NCBI RefSeq assembly: GCF_008831285.2
Contig: NC_045138.2
Location: 1,437,143 to 1,501,142 of the forward strand
Reading direction: 5' to 3'
Origin: Nymphaea colorata
Taxonomy: Eukaryota; Streptophyta; Magnoliopsida; Nymphaeales; Nymphaeaceae
Length of the DNA stretch: 64,000 nt
The notes beneath the pieces were generated by a model. The model was not told where the DNA came from. It ran no database searches and saw only the letters and a program-made list of their open reading frames with translations. Made by a program: the position numbers and the translations under genes. Shown here one piece after another: positions 26,281 through 37,110 of the stretch (position 1 is its first letter; each line of letters opens with the position of its first letter).

Positions 26281-26870
26281 GATCCTTTGAGTCTCAATAC
26301 AACAGATAGAAAGCTGGATGAAGAACACAGACAAAGCGGATGCTAACACACTGACGTCCACAGGATTCCACCTCTCCCATAACTCAGATCCTTTGAGTCT
26401 CAATAGAACAGATAGAAAGCTGAATGAAGAACACAGACAAAGAGAGGATGCTAACACATTGACGTCCAGAGGATTCCACCTCACGATAATTCTCTCCCAT
26501 AACTCAGATTATTTGAGTCTCAATAGAACAGATAGAAATCTGGATGAAGAATATAGACAAAGAGGATGCTAACACACTGACGTCCAGAGGATTCCACCTT
26601 ATGATAATTCTCTCCCATAACTCAGATCATTTGAGTCTCAATAGAACAGATAGAAATCTAGATGAAGATTACAGACAAAGAGGATGCTAACACACTGATG
26701 TCCAGAGGATTCCATATCATGATAATTCTCTCCCATAACTCAGATCATTTGAGTCTCCATAAAACAGATAGAAATCTGGATGAAGAATACAGACAAAGAG
26801 GATGCTAACACACTGATGTCCAGAGGATTCCACATCATGATAATTCTCCCCCATAACTCATCACATTGAA
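26281..26870. repeat. Minisatellite of about five 106-120-bp units within the LINE remnant
   Basis: The word GAGTCTC recurs at 26289, 26395, 26515, 26633 and 26751, with the rest of each unit (AACAGATAGAAA, GGATGAAGAA, GATGCTAACACACTGA, CAGAGGATTCCA, CCATAACTCAGAT) in the same order. The last three intervals are 118-120 bases; the first unit is shorter. On the minus strand each unit encodes the same LINE endonuclease stretch (WNPLDVSVLAS), so the array arose by amplifying part of a LINE. Confidence 0.88.
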
Positions 26871-26880
26871 TGTTGGACAT

Positions 26881-27500
26881 GATCTTAAACCAAGGAAATT
26901 TAAGTGAAAACTTCATCACGTTTCACCTGAGAAAGCTTAGTGTCAAAACTTGCAGCTTGTGCTCGCCCACCTGCTGGAGCAAATCTCGCTGAGCAGAAGG
27001 CTGAGCTAGCCCTCTAACTATCCACCAGAGTAGCCGCGTGATAACTCCTGCGCTAGGTCACATGAGTGCAGGTACCCGTGTGGGTGCGGATGCAGGTGAC
27101 GGTGTGATGTATCTCAAAAAATTTGGATGTGAGGGTGCAGCCAGGTGTTATATATATAATATATTTATTATATATATATATATATATATAAATGTATGTA
27201 AATTTTAGATTGTTTCTTAGCTTAATATATATATTTTTCTAAACTTTTGTTACTATGCTTAAAAAAAACAAGAAGACAAGGAAAAAAAAATAGAAAATAT
27301 TTTGAACTTAGATTTTCAGGAACATGTCATAGTAAGGACTAACAAATGATCGATTCTGTCAACTCCCCAACTTTAGAATATGATAATGAAAGATTATTAT
27401 GTCATAATATGCCACACAATTACATCGAAACATAGGTCTCAGAAAAACTCTTTACACCAGAGTTTCCTTCTAAACCACAAAATCAAGATGATCTTAAATC
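26881..27500. other. Spacer with TA run
   Basis: No gene is supported. A (TA)n-rich stretch lies at about 27150-27192. Confidence 0.45.
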
Positions 27501-27509
27501 CCTTCTACG

Positions 27510-27695
27510 GGCCAAGGTAGGGTTCACACGGGCTCTCGCCCCACCTCAACTTTTTTTTTTCAAAAAAAAAATGTAAATTTTAAAAAAATGTATTTGTTTT
27601 ATATAAAAATTTTGAAAAATGATATTTCGATCATAGTCAAAATTTAAAAAGTTTAATTTGACCCCCTCATAAAAAATTTCTGACTTTCACCCCTG
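27510..27695 (+). mobile_element. hAT-like MITE, CAGGGG family, copy 5 (left end lost)
   Basis: Contains GGCCAAGG, GCCCCACCTCAA, AATGATATTTCG and the right terminus TTCACCCCTG. CTTCTACG (27502-27509) and CTTCTAGC (27696-27703) may be the remains of the target duplication, though the left terminal bases are missing. Confidence 0.6.
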
Positions 27696-28000
27696 CTTCT
27701 AGCTGCAAAAAAGATACAAACTTGGAAGATATGAATTTCCAAAGCTTCAAAAGACTATGAGCTTGTAAGGAGGACAACTTTAAAAAAAAAAAATTACATG
27801 TAAATTTTTTAAAAAATCATTTGTTTTATATAAAAATTTTGAAAATTGATATTTGGATCATAATCAGAATTTAGAAACTTTAATTCGACCTCCCTCATAA
27901 AAATTTCTGGCTTCACCCCTGCTTCTAACAGTAAAAAAGATCCCAAACTTGGAAGACATGAATCTCCAAAGCTTCAAAGACTATGAGCATGTAAGCAGGA
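27563..28000. repeat. Tandem segmental duplication of about 218 bp
   Basis: The right part of MITE copy 5 plus about 80 bases of its flank (TTGGAAGATATGAATTTCC, GCTTCAAAAGACTATGAGC) is repeated directly after itself at about 27782-28000. Because both halves carry the same MITE-to-flank junction, the duplication came after the insertion. Identity is roughly 90% by eye. Confidence 0.78.
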
Positions 28001-28185
28001 CATGTTGATGGTATTATGTTGCATTACAGAGGCTAAGGAAAATCCTAATCTTTGAAGTATGGTAAACAAACTAGCAAGCATGCCGTATAGACTTGAAATT
28101 CTTTATCAATTTCGGCCATTTCATCTTAGTTCCCTAGCCAAAATGTGCTCCCACTATTGATGTCTTTCTTCAATTGGGTCAGTTT

Positions 28186-28557
28186 TAGGGCTGCACAAAA
28201 AGTCGAGCCAGTTCGAGTTTGACTCGAATTCGCTCAACTCGTTTATAAACAGGATCTAATTCGAGGTCAAATATATGTTCAAAATGTTATACGATTCGAG
28301 TTCAAGCTATAAGAACTCGACTCTGCTTGACTACATAATGAATGTTGAATTATAACAACAATGGTTAAAATGAGTAGCAACTTAATGAGTTAAAACTAGA
28401 CGTTTGACATAAATGAGTTAAAGGAGTTGAACTCGAGCTTGATGTTGTATCGTCGAGTCAAGCAAGATAGAACAAGCTTGATTCCAGTTCAAGCTTGAGT
28501 TTGACTCGAGCTTGAGCTGGCCCAACTTGAGCTAGACTTGGCTTATGTGCAGCCCTA
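28186..28557. mobile_element. hAT-type MITE with TAGGGCTGCACA ends
   Basis: The 12-bp termini TAGGGCTGCACA and TGTGCAGCCCTA are exact reverse complements. The 372-bp interior is a low-complexity series of GAGTTCGA, ACTCGAGC and similar words, as in the element at 22261-22537. An 8-bp target duplication is not evident. Confidence 0.72.
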
Positions 28558-29050
28558 CTAGTTATGAGTCCAACATATAACATTATCACCGGGGCTTCAA
28601 ATTAATTAACCTTCCATTAGTGCTATTGCAAAACTGAATCCACCTATCCCCATTGGCTATATATTTCACAATTTTGTTCATCAATGACTATTGCTCCAAT
28701 GTTTTGACCAGAACAAGGGGCAAAAGCAGATGTGGGAACTGTGTGGCAATTGCCTACACGGTTAACAAAAAAAAAAAACAAAAAAAGCTCATTTTCATAT
28801 TGATATTTTAAGGTAATTTTTTTGTTTGCATATTGATGCTTTTTAAAATTTCATAACTAAGGCCTGTTCACAAGAATTTTCAATTAAACCGATGCAAGCT
28901 TTATATTAACCGATGCTGATGTTAACATAGCTGCTTTTAACTTCATACATGTCAAGAAAGTTTTACAAATTAATGATTTTTGATATAAACTAATTTTGTA
29001 CAAGCATTGTATGTTTTTTAAAATTATTTTTATGCATATTTTCAGAGCTA
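28558..29050. other. Spacer upstream of the pectinesterase gene
   Basis: Mostly unremarkable AT-rich sequence. At about 28725-28770 there is a block containing GTGGCAATTGCCTACACGGT that recurs in similar form at about 48497-48516, suggesting another dispersed repeat. Confidence 0.4.
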
Positions 29051-29053
29051 AAT

Positions 29054-29064
29054 CTATAAAAAGG
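29054..29064 (+). promoter_or_regulatory. TATA box of the pectinesterase gene
   Basis: CTATAAAAAGG lies about 200 bases before the start codon at 29263, which would give a leader of about 170-180 bases. Assignment rests on sequence and position only. Confidence 0.5.
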
Positions 29065-29262
29065 CTTCAAAAATTTAGCCCGTAAAATGTACAAATCTCA
29101 ACAACATAATCGTTTTTCAACACAAATCTAATTATTGATAAGATCTAATAACAAAGCGGTTGGGATCTGAAATCCGAGACGTTTCATAAATGGTCACAGT
29201 GGAGAGAGGGAGACGAGGGGAGAGTGAGCGTCTCTGCAACTCATTGGTGGAGATCAAGGAAG

Positions 29263-32002
29263 ATGCTGAGGAGGCCTCTCAGAGGGCCAAGAACTCCGCT
29301 TCCTTCTACCCTCTGCCTCTCCATTGCCGCCATTCCGGCCGTCCTCTTCCTTCTTCTCTCCTGCTCTTCCCTCTCCTTCCCTCCTTCCGTCCCTACCCCG
29401 CCCTCATCTCCTCCATCCTTGCCATCCGATCGCCGGACCGGCCACCGAGAAGTCCCCATCACCGCCTCCACTGTCCTCCCCTCTTCCTCCATTCGCCAGG
29501 CCTGCTCCGCCACCCGTTTCCCCGATGCCTGTGAACGGACCCTCAGTCGTGCGCCGCCGGACCCTCACCCTACCCCCGCTGACCTCATACGGTTGGCCAT
29601 CGACGCTGCTGCCGCCTCCCTGCGGACCGCCCGATCGACGGCGGATTCGATCCTCGCCTCCGCCGGCGGGGACCCAAAATTGACCAACGCCGCCCGCAAC
29701 TGCGTCGAGTTCCTCGGCCTCTCCGCTTACCGCCTCGAGATGTCTTCCGACTCGGAAACGATCGGGACGAGGGTGAAGGACGCCCGGGCCTGGCTTAGCG
29801 CGGGCTTGACCTATCAGTATGACTGCTGGTCAGCTCTGAAGTACGTCAACACCACGGATCGGATTGGCGCCGCCATGACCTTCCTGGACTCGCTGATGGT
29901 CCTCACCAGCAACGCCCTCGCCATGGCCTTCGCGCTCGACCGGTTCGGAGGAGACACCGGCTCGTGGCGGCCGCCGCAGACCGAGCGAGACGGGCTGGAC
30001 GCCGAGCCCCGCCCCTGGAAGCGTTCCGTGCGTCCGGTTCGGTTTCGGCGCGGTTTCGACGGGCTGCAGCCCGACGTGGTGGTCTGTAAGGACCCGGCCG
30101 AAGGATGTCTCGGTTCGGTACAAGAGGCGGTCGACTCGGCCCCAGAGAGCGGTTCGAAACCTTTCGTCATTAGAATAAAGGAAGGGGTGTACGAGGAGAT
30201 AGTGAAGGTGCCGGCGGCGAAGCGGAACGTGGTCTTTTTGGGGGATGGCATGGGCAAGACTGTCATTACCGGTTCTCTCAATGTCCAGATGGTCGGCGTC
30301 TCCACCTACAACACCGCCACGGTCGGTACGTCTCACAATCTCGTCCCGGTTCTTTGCTTCTTATTGACTGGAATGCCCATATTTAATAGGTTAAGGACAA
30401 ATCATGTTAATTTATGTTATTTATAATACGTATAATTTAATGAAAGTAAGAATTACTCCGATAAATTTGATTCATGACTAATACAATATCATGTTATATC
30501 CTTTTTCCAGAATATAGTTAATTTTTCACTTTAAAAAAATGGTTGATTGGGTCAGGACAAACAGCTATAAAATGTTACATTAAGTAAATTTGGAAATGAT
30601 ATAAATTATGAACGGATTATGGGCCGTTCAACTAATTTAAATTGTTTTTAAAATCAAAATATATTTTTTTTCATTTTCAGAAAATAATCTTAGAGAAACA
30701 ACTCATAATTAATTTAAAGTGTCTCAATTCATCACGGTGCCCAACAAGACCATGAATCAAATGAAGTAATTGGTTCAAGTATATATAGCCACCATTTCTT
30801 GGTTTCTTCTTTTCTGAATGTAAGACTATGTTCAAGTCATTGGACAGATCATTGAACGTTAAGAGATTTTCTATAGAATTTCAAAGTGCAACATTGTTCT
30901 CATTCAACCACAATCCTCTCCGACCTATATGGTGAGAGTTTTTGTGATATTGCGTTGCTTGATCACTCAACCTGGTTGGCTTTATTGTGCATCTTCATGT
31001 AAATTTATAGTCTGTATGTCCTTCGAATTATACGGGTGGGTTTGGTTTCATGTTCTTGATAGAGAAGGAAGTCCTCTTTCGACACATATCTGAACTATTG
31101 AAAAGGTACACAAGTGGGGGTCTGAATTCTCTGTATTCCATTGTGTAGATTTAATCTATATTGGGAGCAGATTACCGGTTCTTGTCTGGCCTTTGCGGCC
31201 CTTGTTGGATATGATTTCGAAGTCACCTGGATATGGACTGTCTCATCTTGATTTAAAGCCCAATTTCACGTAGTGAGTGTCTATATATGTATATAATACC
31301 TTGGTGATGAAAATCCTTTGTCCTACAGGAGTTAATGGGGATGGCTTCATGGCTAACGGAATCACATTTGTGAATGCTGCTGGATCTGATAGCCACCAAG
31401 CTGTGGCATTTCGATCAGATAGTGACTTCTCTCTGCTCGAGAACTGTGAGTTCCTTGGCCACCAAGACACTTTATATGCTCACGCACTACGTCAGTTCTA
31501 TAGGTCATGTCGCATTCAAGGCACCATAGACTTCATCTTTGGAAACTCAGCTGCAGTCTTCCATAATTGTACGATTCTCATTGCCTCTCGACGGTTGTCT
31601 CATGTGAAGGGTGAGAGGAATGCTGTCACTGCCCATGGTCGAACTGATCCATCTCAATCTACTGGGTTCGTATTCAAGGATTGTGTGATAAATGGCACAC
31701 ATGAGTACATGGACTACTTCTACTCAAAACCATTGATTCATCGGAACTATCTTGGCCGACCATGGAAGGAGTATTCACGAACGGTGTTCTTGAGTTGTTG
31801 CTTGGAGGCTCTCATACAGCCAGAAGGGTGGATGCCATGGAAGGGCGATTTTGCGCTGAAGACACTATACTATGGGGAGTATGAAAATTTTGGGCCTGGA
31901 GCAAACGTTTCAAGTAGGGTTCCTTGGAGCAGTCAGATTGAGTCCAAAAATGTTGACATGTATTCTGTTGAGAGTTTCGTACAAGGAAGCGAGTGGATTT
32001 GA
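29263..32002 (+). CDS. Pectinesterase/pectinesterase inhibitor (type I PME), two exons
   Basis: Exons 29263-30325 and 31329-32002 give 1,737 bases and 578 aa, joined in phase 1 between TATVG and VNGDGF. The enzyme removes methyl esters from wall homogalacturonan. A signal-anchor segment at about residues 15-37 directs it to the secretory path. The PMEI-type prodomain (about 75-230) shows [12 protein letters not shown] and, near its end, [13 protein letters not shown] basic stretch ([12 protein letters not shown]) precedes the catalytic domain and may be the processing site. Catalytic-domain motifs: GVYEE, GDGF, HQAVAF with Q378, HQDTLY with Q400 and the acid/base D401, DFIFGN with nucleophile D422, and LGRPW with R498 and W500. 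All key residues are present, so it should be active. QAVAF carries Phe where many family members have Leu. The fit is closest to PME51-like enzymes, but that is an impression. The ATG at 29263 is the first Met in this frame; the frame is also open to an upstream GTG. Exon 1 is much more GC-rich than exon 2. Confidence 0.93.
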
Positions 32003-35000
32003 CCCTATTTGCTTCAATTTTGTGGTGAGAAAGTTCTCAGGAGACAACCACACATTCAGTGACTTTTGAGGGCTTTCATTCTCCGATGAGGAAAGAAAGT
32101 GTTTGTAAGATTTCTTTTTCTTGCTACAGATGCAGAGAAAAATATTTATCTTGTATCAAAGATTAATAGTCAATGTCTGGGCGTATCCCTAATATGCAGG
32201 GAAAATCTTTGGTCTTATCAACCAATGACCTGCCAATGTGGAGTTAGTTATGGGGATTTTCCGTCTAGTTAAAAAGATGTCCCATGATCAAGTACTTCGA
32301 TTTTCCTGTCCACAGATATTTATTGTTATTGAAGTTTAATAAGTGAATTGGTGTTATCATTAGTTTACCTTTTTCTTTATTGGTTCTTTTTTGGTTTTCT
32401 AAGTAAAGCAATGGCAGAGATAGGAAACTAATGTTGGTCTTCTTTGGCTTTTCTTGTTCTTCAGTCTCTATATTTCTTTGGATACTACGCTTGAGCCTTG
32501 ATCTTAAATCTATGTTTGGCTTGGGAAGTCTTTCTTATAGAAAGGTGTCCCTTTTTTCCATATTCTGGATCTACCAATGTATGATACCTATAACATGTTG
32601 ACAGTATTCTGAAATAACACTGACATGTTATCCTGATTGTAAATGTAATATCCTGTGCATTACATTTTTAAGAAGACTTACGAGTTAAGAATAGTCATGC
32701 ATAAATGATCTTGGGAAAAAGTTAAAGGTTTTATAAAGCCGGATGCGCTACTACCAGTTGGCTTTGTTCCTAGACTTTTTAAGGCATGAAACATAATAGG
32801 CTGTGAGGCGGTTTAGGATCTGCCATGTCAGACACTTCAGTCAGTTTGGGGATGTGTCGTTAGTGTAGAAGGTGATGTGATATTGAAAACATAAAGTCTT
32901 CAAAATAATAAGCATTTTCAGAAGATCATGCCTTGTGACGATGCCAATGTGAAAGCACTTTGGTGCTGGACATGGTTTATACGATCTTGACACAAAGAGG
33001 AAAGTTACAATATGTGCTTTTATAAACTGTAGGTCCAACCACAAAACTGACTAAGAAGGAAGGGCTATTAAGCCGGATTTAAGTGTACCAACTTGGGACT
33101 GTGATGACCCAGCCCAAACTAAGGGTGATACAAAGAGACATTTATAAAACATATTTTCAGCACTCAGAACATTTCTTTAGTCTTTTCCTTTTACAAATTT
33201 ATCAATTGGTAATAACAACCTATTGATGCAGCACAGCAGTAGTTTTAATATTTCTAAAATTGTTGGAGTAGGAAAAAAAGGAATACTGATTAAGACTCGG
33301 ATGAAGCCATAAGCATATCTTTGTTTCCATATTGGCAACCAGACCTAGGCAAAGCAGGTCTACACAATCATTATATCATGGTTCATAACCACAATATATT
33401 TCCCACAAATATACTGGTGTGCTCTTTGAGAAAATTTGCTTGAACATGTCATGAAACCAACTTTGGCCCCAGAAAGAAATGGTATAATTTTGTAACAAAA
33501 ATTGCCAAAAGTTCATTGTTATCTAGATAAGGACACGTACCCGGCCACGTCATATGAGTATCTTTAATTCATAAAATAATCCGAATAAACTACATATCTA
33601 ACCATATGCCTTTTGAGCAGTTTCGAATTCATAAAATAATCCCACTATGCTAAGTCAGTTAATCCTCTTATATTTTACATCCTAGGTCTCTTTATCTAGC
33701 TTATGTATGCTCTTAATTTGGTACTTGAATCAAGTGACTATACAAAAATTATGTTGAAATACACAATACTAGTGATAGTATAACCTAGAGCTGGTTCATG
33801 TTTAACTGATTTACAGTGTACCATCTCATAGAGTCCCTGTGAATGTTGAATAAAGTTTGTAAACAGTGTCTCATATATAAACAGCCAACTAAGAATCACA
33901 AGTAAGTCAAAAAGGGCAAAAAACCCACTCATGTATTCTCTTAGCATGTAAAAACATTTAAGTGGGAAACTGACTGGGTTGACTGTGCTAGTGTGCTGTA
34001 CTGTCTAACTATATATACAAATAAATTGTTTTGCAACAATCTGTAATTTGTTAGCACTTAAATGGTTCTATATCCACTTAATTCAGGTAATAGTTGCCAA
34101 AACCCAGAAAAGTTGGTGAAAGGTAGTGTGTGCCGTACCAACATGGCACAGCAGGTACTTGGACAAACTTGGGTATTTTTGGATCAAAACGGATGCAAGC
34201 TACTTTCTTTTACTTGATTTAGCTTGTTCCTAACTTAGTTTTCATTCTGTTTTTGAGAGTTATTGGTCTATGTGTGATGTTTTTATTTATATTACTTGTT
34301 TATGTAAATGTTGCTTTTATTTGAATTTTTTTTGGCATCATGTATATAGCCTGCCATGCTCCCATACCCACATTTTCTAAAGTTTCCTTTGTGTACCTTC
34401 AACTGCATACCCATACCCCAACCCGTACCTGCACCCATGTGACTTAGTGACAGAAAGCAATATGTGAAATCATTTAGGAATTGGCGTAAGGCTTCCACAA
34501 ATATAAGAATTGGGATTTCTGAGAAAGAAAATATTTTTTAGAGGACCATAACTTAGAATGTAAATAAGTTGGGTTAGTTTCTTCAATTTGGTGAATTAGT
34601 TCTTTTAGACATCTAGTCAGATATTGAGAAAAGAGGATTTGTGTAGGTTTAGATTATAACTATAGATGTCGTTGTGGATATCATTATCACCATATATGAG
34701 GTTACATTCTATTCCTTTTGGTATGTTACACATGATAGTAGCAAGGTCAGGCATATATCTCGTCTCCATTTTTTATTTTGTGTTGTATAATAGTCTGTTT
34801 CTAACATTTCATCAAAATTTTAAACTTGTATTTCCTTAACATATCCATATCTATAAATCGCACTTTTGGAGTGTCAACAATTTGTTTCCTCTTTGCCAAA
34901 TGTTTAAGTGTCACTGTGTTGGTTATACATTGCCATGTTTCTTTCATGTGATAACAAGGTCTTCTTTGTGATTGTATTTCTTCTTGCTGTTGAATCCTCA

Positions 35001-36297
35001 TGAACAAGTATTTTCATCTTTTACTTCTAACTGGTAAGTGGGGAGTGTAGATTGATCTTTGATCTTCTTCTTTTCTTTTTTTTCCCTGTAAGCTTAACAT
35101 TGGCAATTTGTTCAACTTACTGCTAGATTGTTTCTTGACTTCTTGTTACATGAACAAGAAAAAGGAGGGTTTGGTTTTATTGGTGCTTGCTGTCGCAGTG
35201 GAAGAAGCTGCACCCTTTTTTATGTGGGAAAGGTTCTCTTCCATAAACTGCCTGAAAAAACTGGTAGGTGATTTTTGTCCTTTCATGATAGTGTTCTTTT
35301 ATCTGAATGTCTTATTATTCTTGGACAATGATTTTCATATAGTGCCATGTTGGGGGAAAAGAACCACATGGTTTTCCTACTTAGTGGGAAGTTAATATTT
35401 TTTATTACTTACACTACCCTTATTAAGTGTTCTTTAACAGACTGCCATTAGTAGTTAGGGTCTTGTTTTCTGGTTGGTATATGATTATGTGCGTCCACCA
35501 GAAGCATATGTTGAGGATGAATCAATAACTTTGCAGAATTAATATTGCAACAGATTGAAGATACTTTCATGTTACACTTAAAAGGAAAAGGATTTTTCTA
35601 AACTGTAATTTTTAAAACAAGGGTTGTATTTAGACCAAATGTGGCACAATAACTGATCCTCATATCTTTAAATACAATAAAATAATCTTAAATCAAACAT
35701 TCAAGAGCTTAATATCACGGATGGAAGAAATTATTTCTACAGATTTTCTGGATCCCTGGTGCTCCCAAGTACTTGACATGGTGAGTTATGCTACTCCTGA
35801 TGTTTTCTAGGACTTGTACCACCACATTGGTAGTGAAGTGGCTGTTGGCTCATGGCTGTGGATTGTTAATCCCATTGATTAGCCTTCTTGAAGTCAAAAG
35901 TGCTTGAACTAAGATTCTGTCATTCTGTGGTTCAGCCACCCAAGCTTTACTGAAAGGCTCTCAAGTCTCAACCTCCCATTTTCTCAAACAAGCTAAAGTA
36001 GTCAAAAGCTGAAAGTTGCCAGGTTTGGTAGAAAGTTAGAGATGTCAGTAAGGGATCCTCCTGGATCATCGATAAAGGGTCTTGTCCTCATCATGGCACC
36101 TAATCTTTTCCCTTAGAAGATTGATGTCAATGGGGACATGATTCAATTGAAAAGATTGAGCTGATTGTCTCAGAAATTTTTTATAATATAATATCAAAAA
36201 ATTGATGTCATTGACCAATCCATTGTTCGTCTACAAATTGCAGAATCACGTTTGTTTTCTTATCACTTGCCTTCACCGAAATAAATAAAGATCTAAT
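32003..36297. other. Long spacer downstream of the pectinesterase gene
   Basis: The first part is presumed 3' UTR. Beyond it I see no gene, tandem array or transposon with clear ends; the longest frames (for example 35108-35395) have no family resemblance. Base composition is evenly AT-rich and microsatellites are scarcer than elsewhere in the window. Confidence 0.45.
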
Positions 36298-36713
36298 CGT
36301 AGTCACAAAAAATGTGTGTTTTTTTAAAACACGTTGAAACAGACAAAAAAAAGTCAGACGAATAAATTGGCAAAAAACACTGTTTTTTTTTAATAAAATG
36401 CCAAAACAGAAAAAAAAACGTGAATAAAATATGTGTTTCCCTTTTTTCTCTATTTTTTTTCATTTTAAATGTTTTTCACGTTTTTTTAATGCCAAACTAC
36501 TTGTTTCCATTTTTAAATTTTTATTGTTGCTTATCTACTTATTTTTTTATATTGTCTTATTAATTTCTCATTTATTTTATTCTTCCTAATTTTTTAAAAT
36601 TTTTAATTTTTTTAAAAAATTTACCGATTTTTTCCCATTTTTTTCAAGCTTGCCGTATTATATCCAAGAAAAAATTTTCTGTTTTAAACACAAAAACGAT
36701 ATTTGTAACTATG
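36298..36713. mobile_element. hAT-type MITE with CRTAGTYACAAA ends
   Basis: The left end CGTAGTCACAAA and the right end TTTGTAACTATG (reverse complement CATAGTTACAAA) match at 10 of 12. Flanks GATCTAAT (36290-36297) and AATCTAAT (36714-36721) match at 7 of 8, an 8-bp duplication. The interior is long T and A tracts with internal mirror structure (AAAACACGTT, AAACACTGTTTTT). Non-coding. Confidence 0.7.
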
Positions 36714-37110
36714 AATCTAATGGAACATGTTTCTAGAGGGCTTACCTTTTCAAAAATGATCAAGGAGGCCGTCTCAGTTCATAACATCTACATGTGGTTA
36801 ACTTGTCTTTTTTCCTTTTCTGCAGTGTGGGATTATATTTATTATTTACTCCATTACTCATGAAATGTCAAAACTAATTAACTTAGTTCCTTGCTGAGTT
36901 GTGTATGTTTTTCTTTTTGAGTTAGTGTGCATTATCTTCTTAGAGTTCTGTTTTTGTAGATGATTTTTTTTTTATCGTCTACACTCATGGGAGCATGTTA
37001 AAAATATTTCACATTCATTGGCCTTCCTTTTCATGTATCTGTTTTTGTGCCACAATATTTGATTTATCAGGTGTGTACTAGTTAGTGCTTCAACCTGTGA
37101 GGTTTCTCAG

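Larger units (their letters stand above)
24925..26880 (-). pseudogene. Broken L1-type LINE (endonuclease and reverse transcriptase remnants)
   Basis: Minus-strand translation in shifting frames gives pieces of a plant L1-like ORF2 in the correct order. The endonuclease end has WNPLDVSVLAS-like blocks (26880-26300) and GDFNAVKGAFEKN (about 26167-26128). The linker has ELNKLLALEEAYWRQK (about 25514-25469) and LKEGDLNTEIF (about 25450-25418). The start of the reverse transcriptase has ALGPDGFPNAFFQDYW (about 25056-25012). The remaining polymerase motifs are missing. Stops and frame changes interrupt every part. An array of half-MITE sequence (25137-25305) splits the linker from the polymerase piece, and the endonuclease segment has been amplified in tandem. 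It is long dead. Confidence 0.8.

Noticed and set aside
26281-26870. Regularly spaced repeats that could be mistaken for a CRISPR array
   Set aside because: The units are tandem with no unique spacers, they encode LINE endonuclease sequence, and the DNA is plant nuclear.
29814-30336. Long antisense frames opposite pectinesterase exon 1
   Set aside because: They are by-products of the GC-rich coding strand, which lowers stop frequency on the other strand.
6536-32002. Idea that GUX and pectinesterase form a cell-wall gene cluster
   Set aside because: They are 18 kb apart with an unrelated DUF506 gene between them, and they act on different polymers in different compartments.
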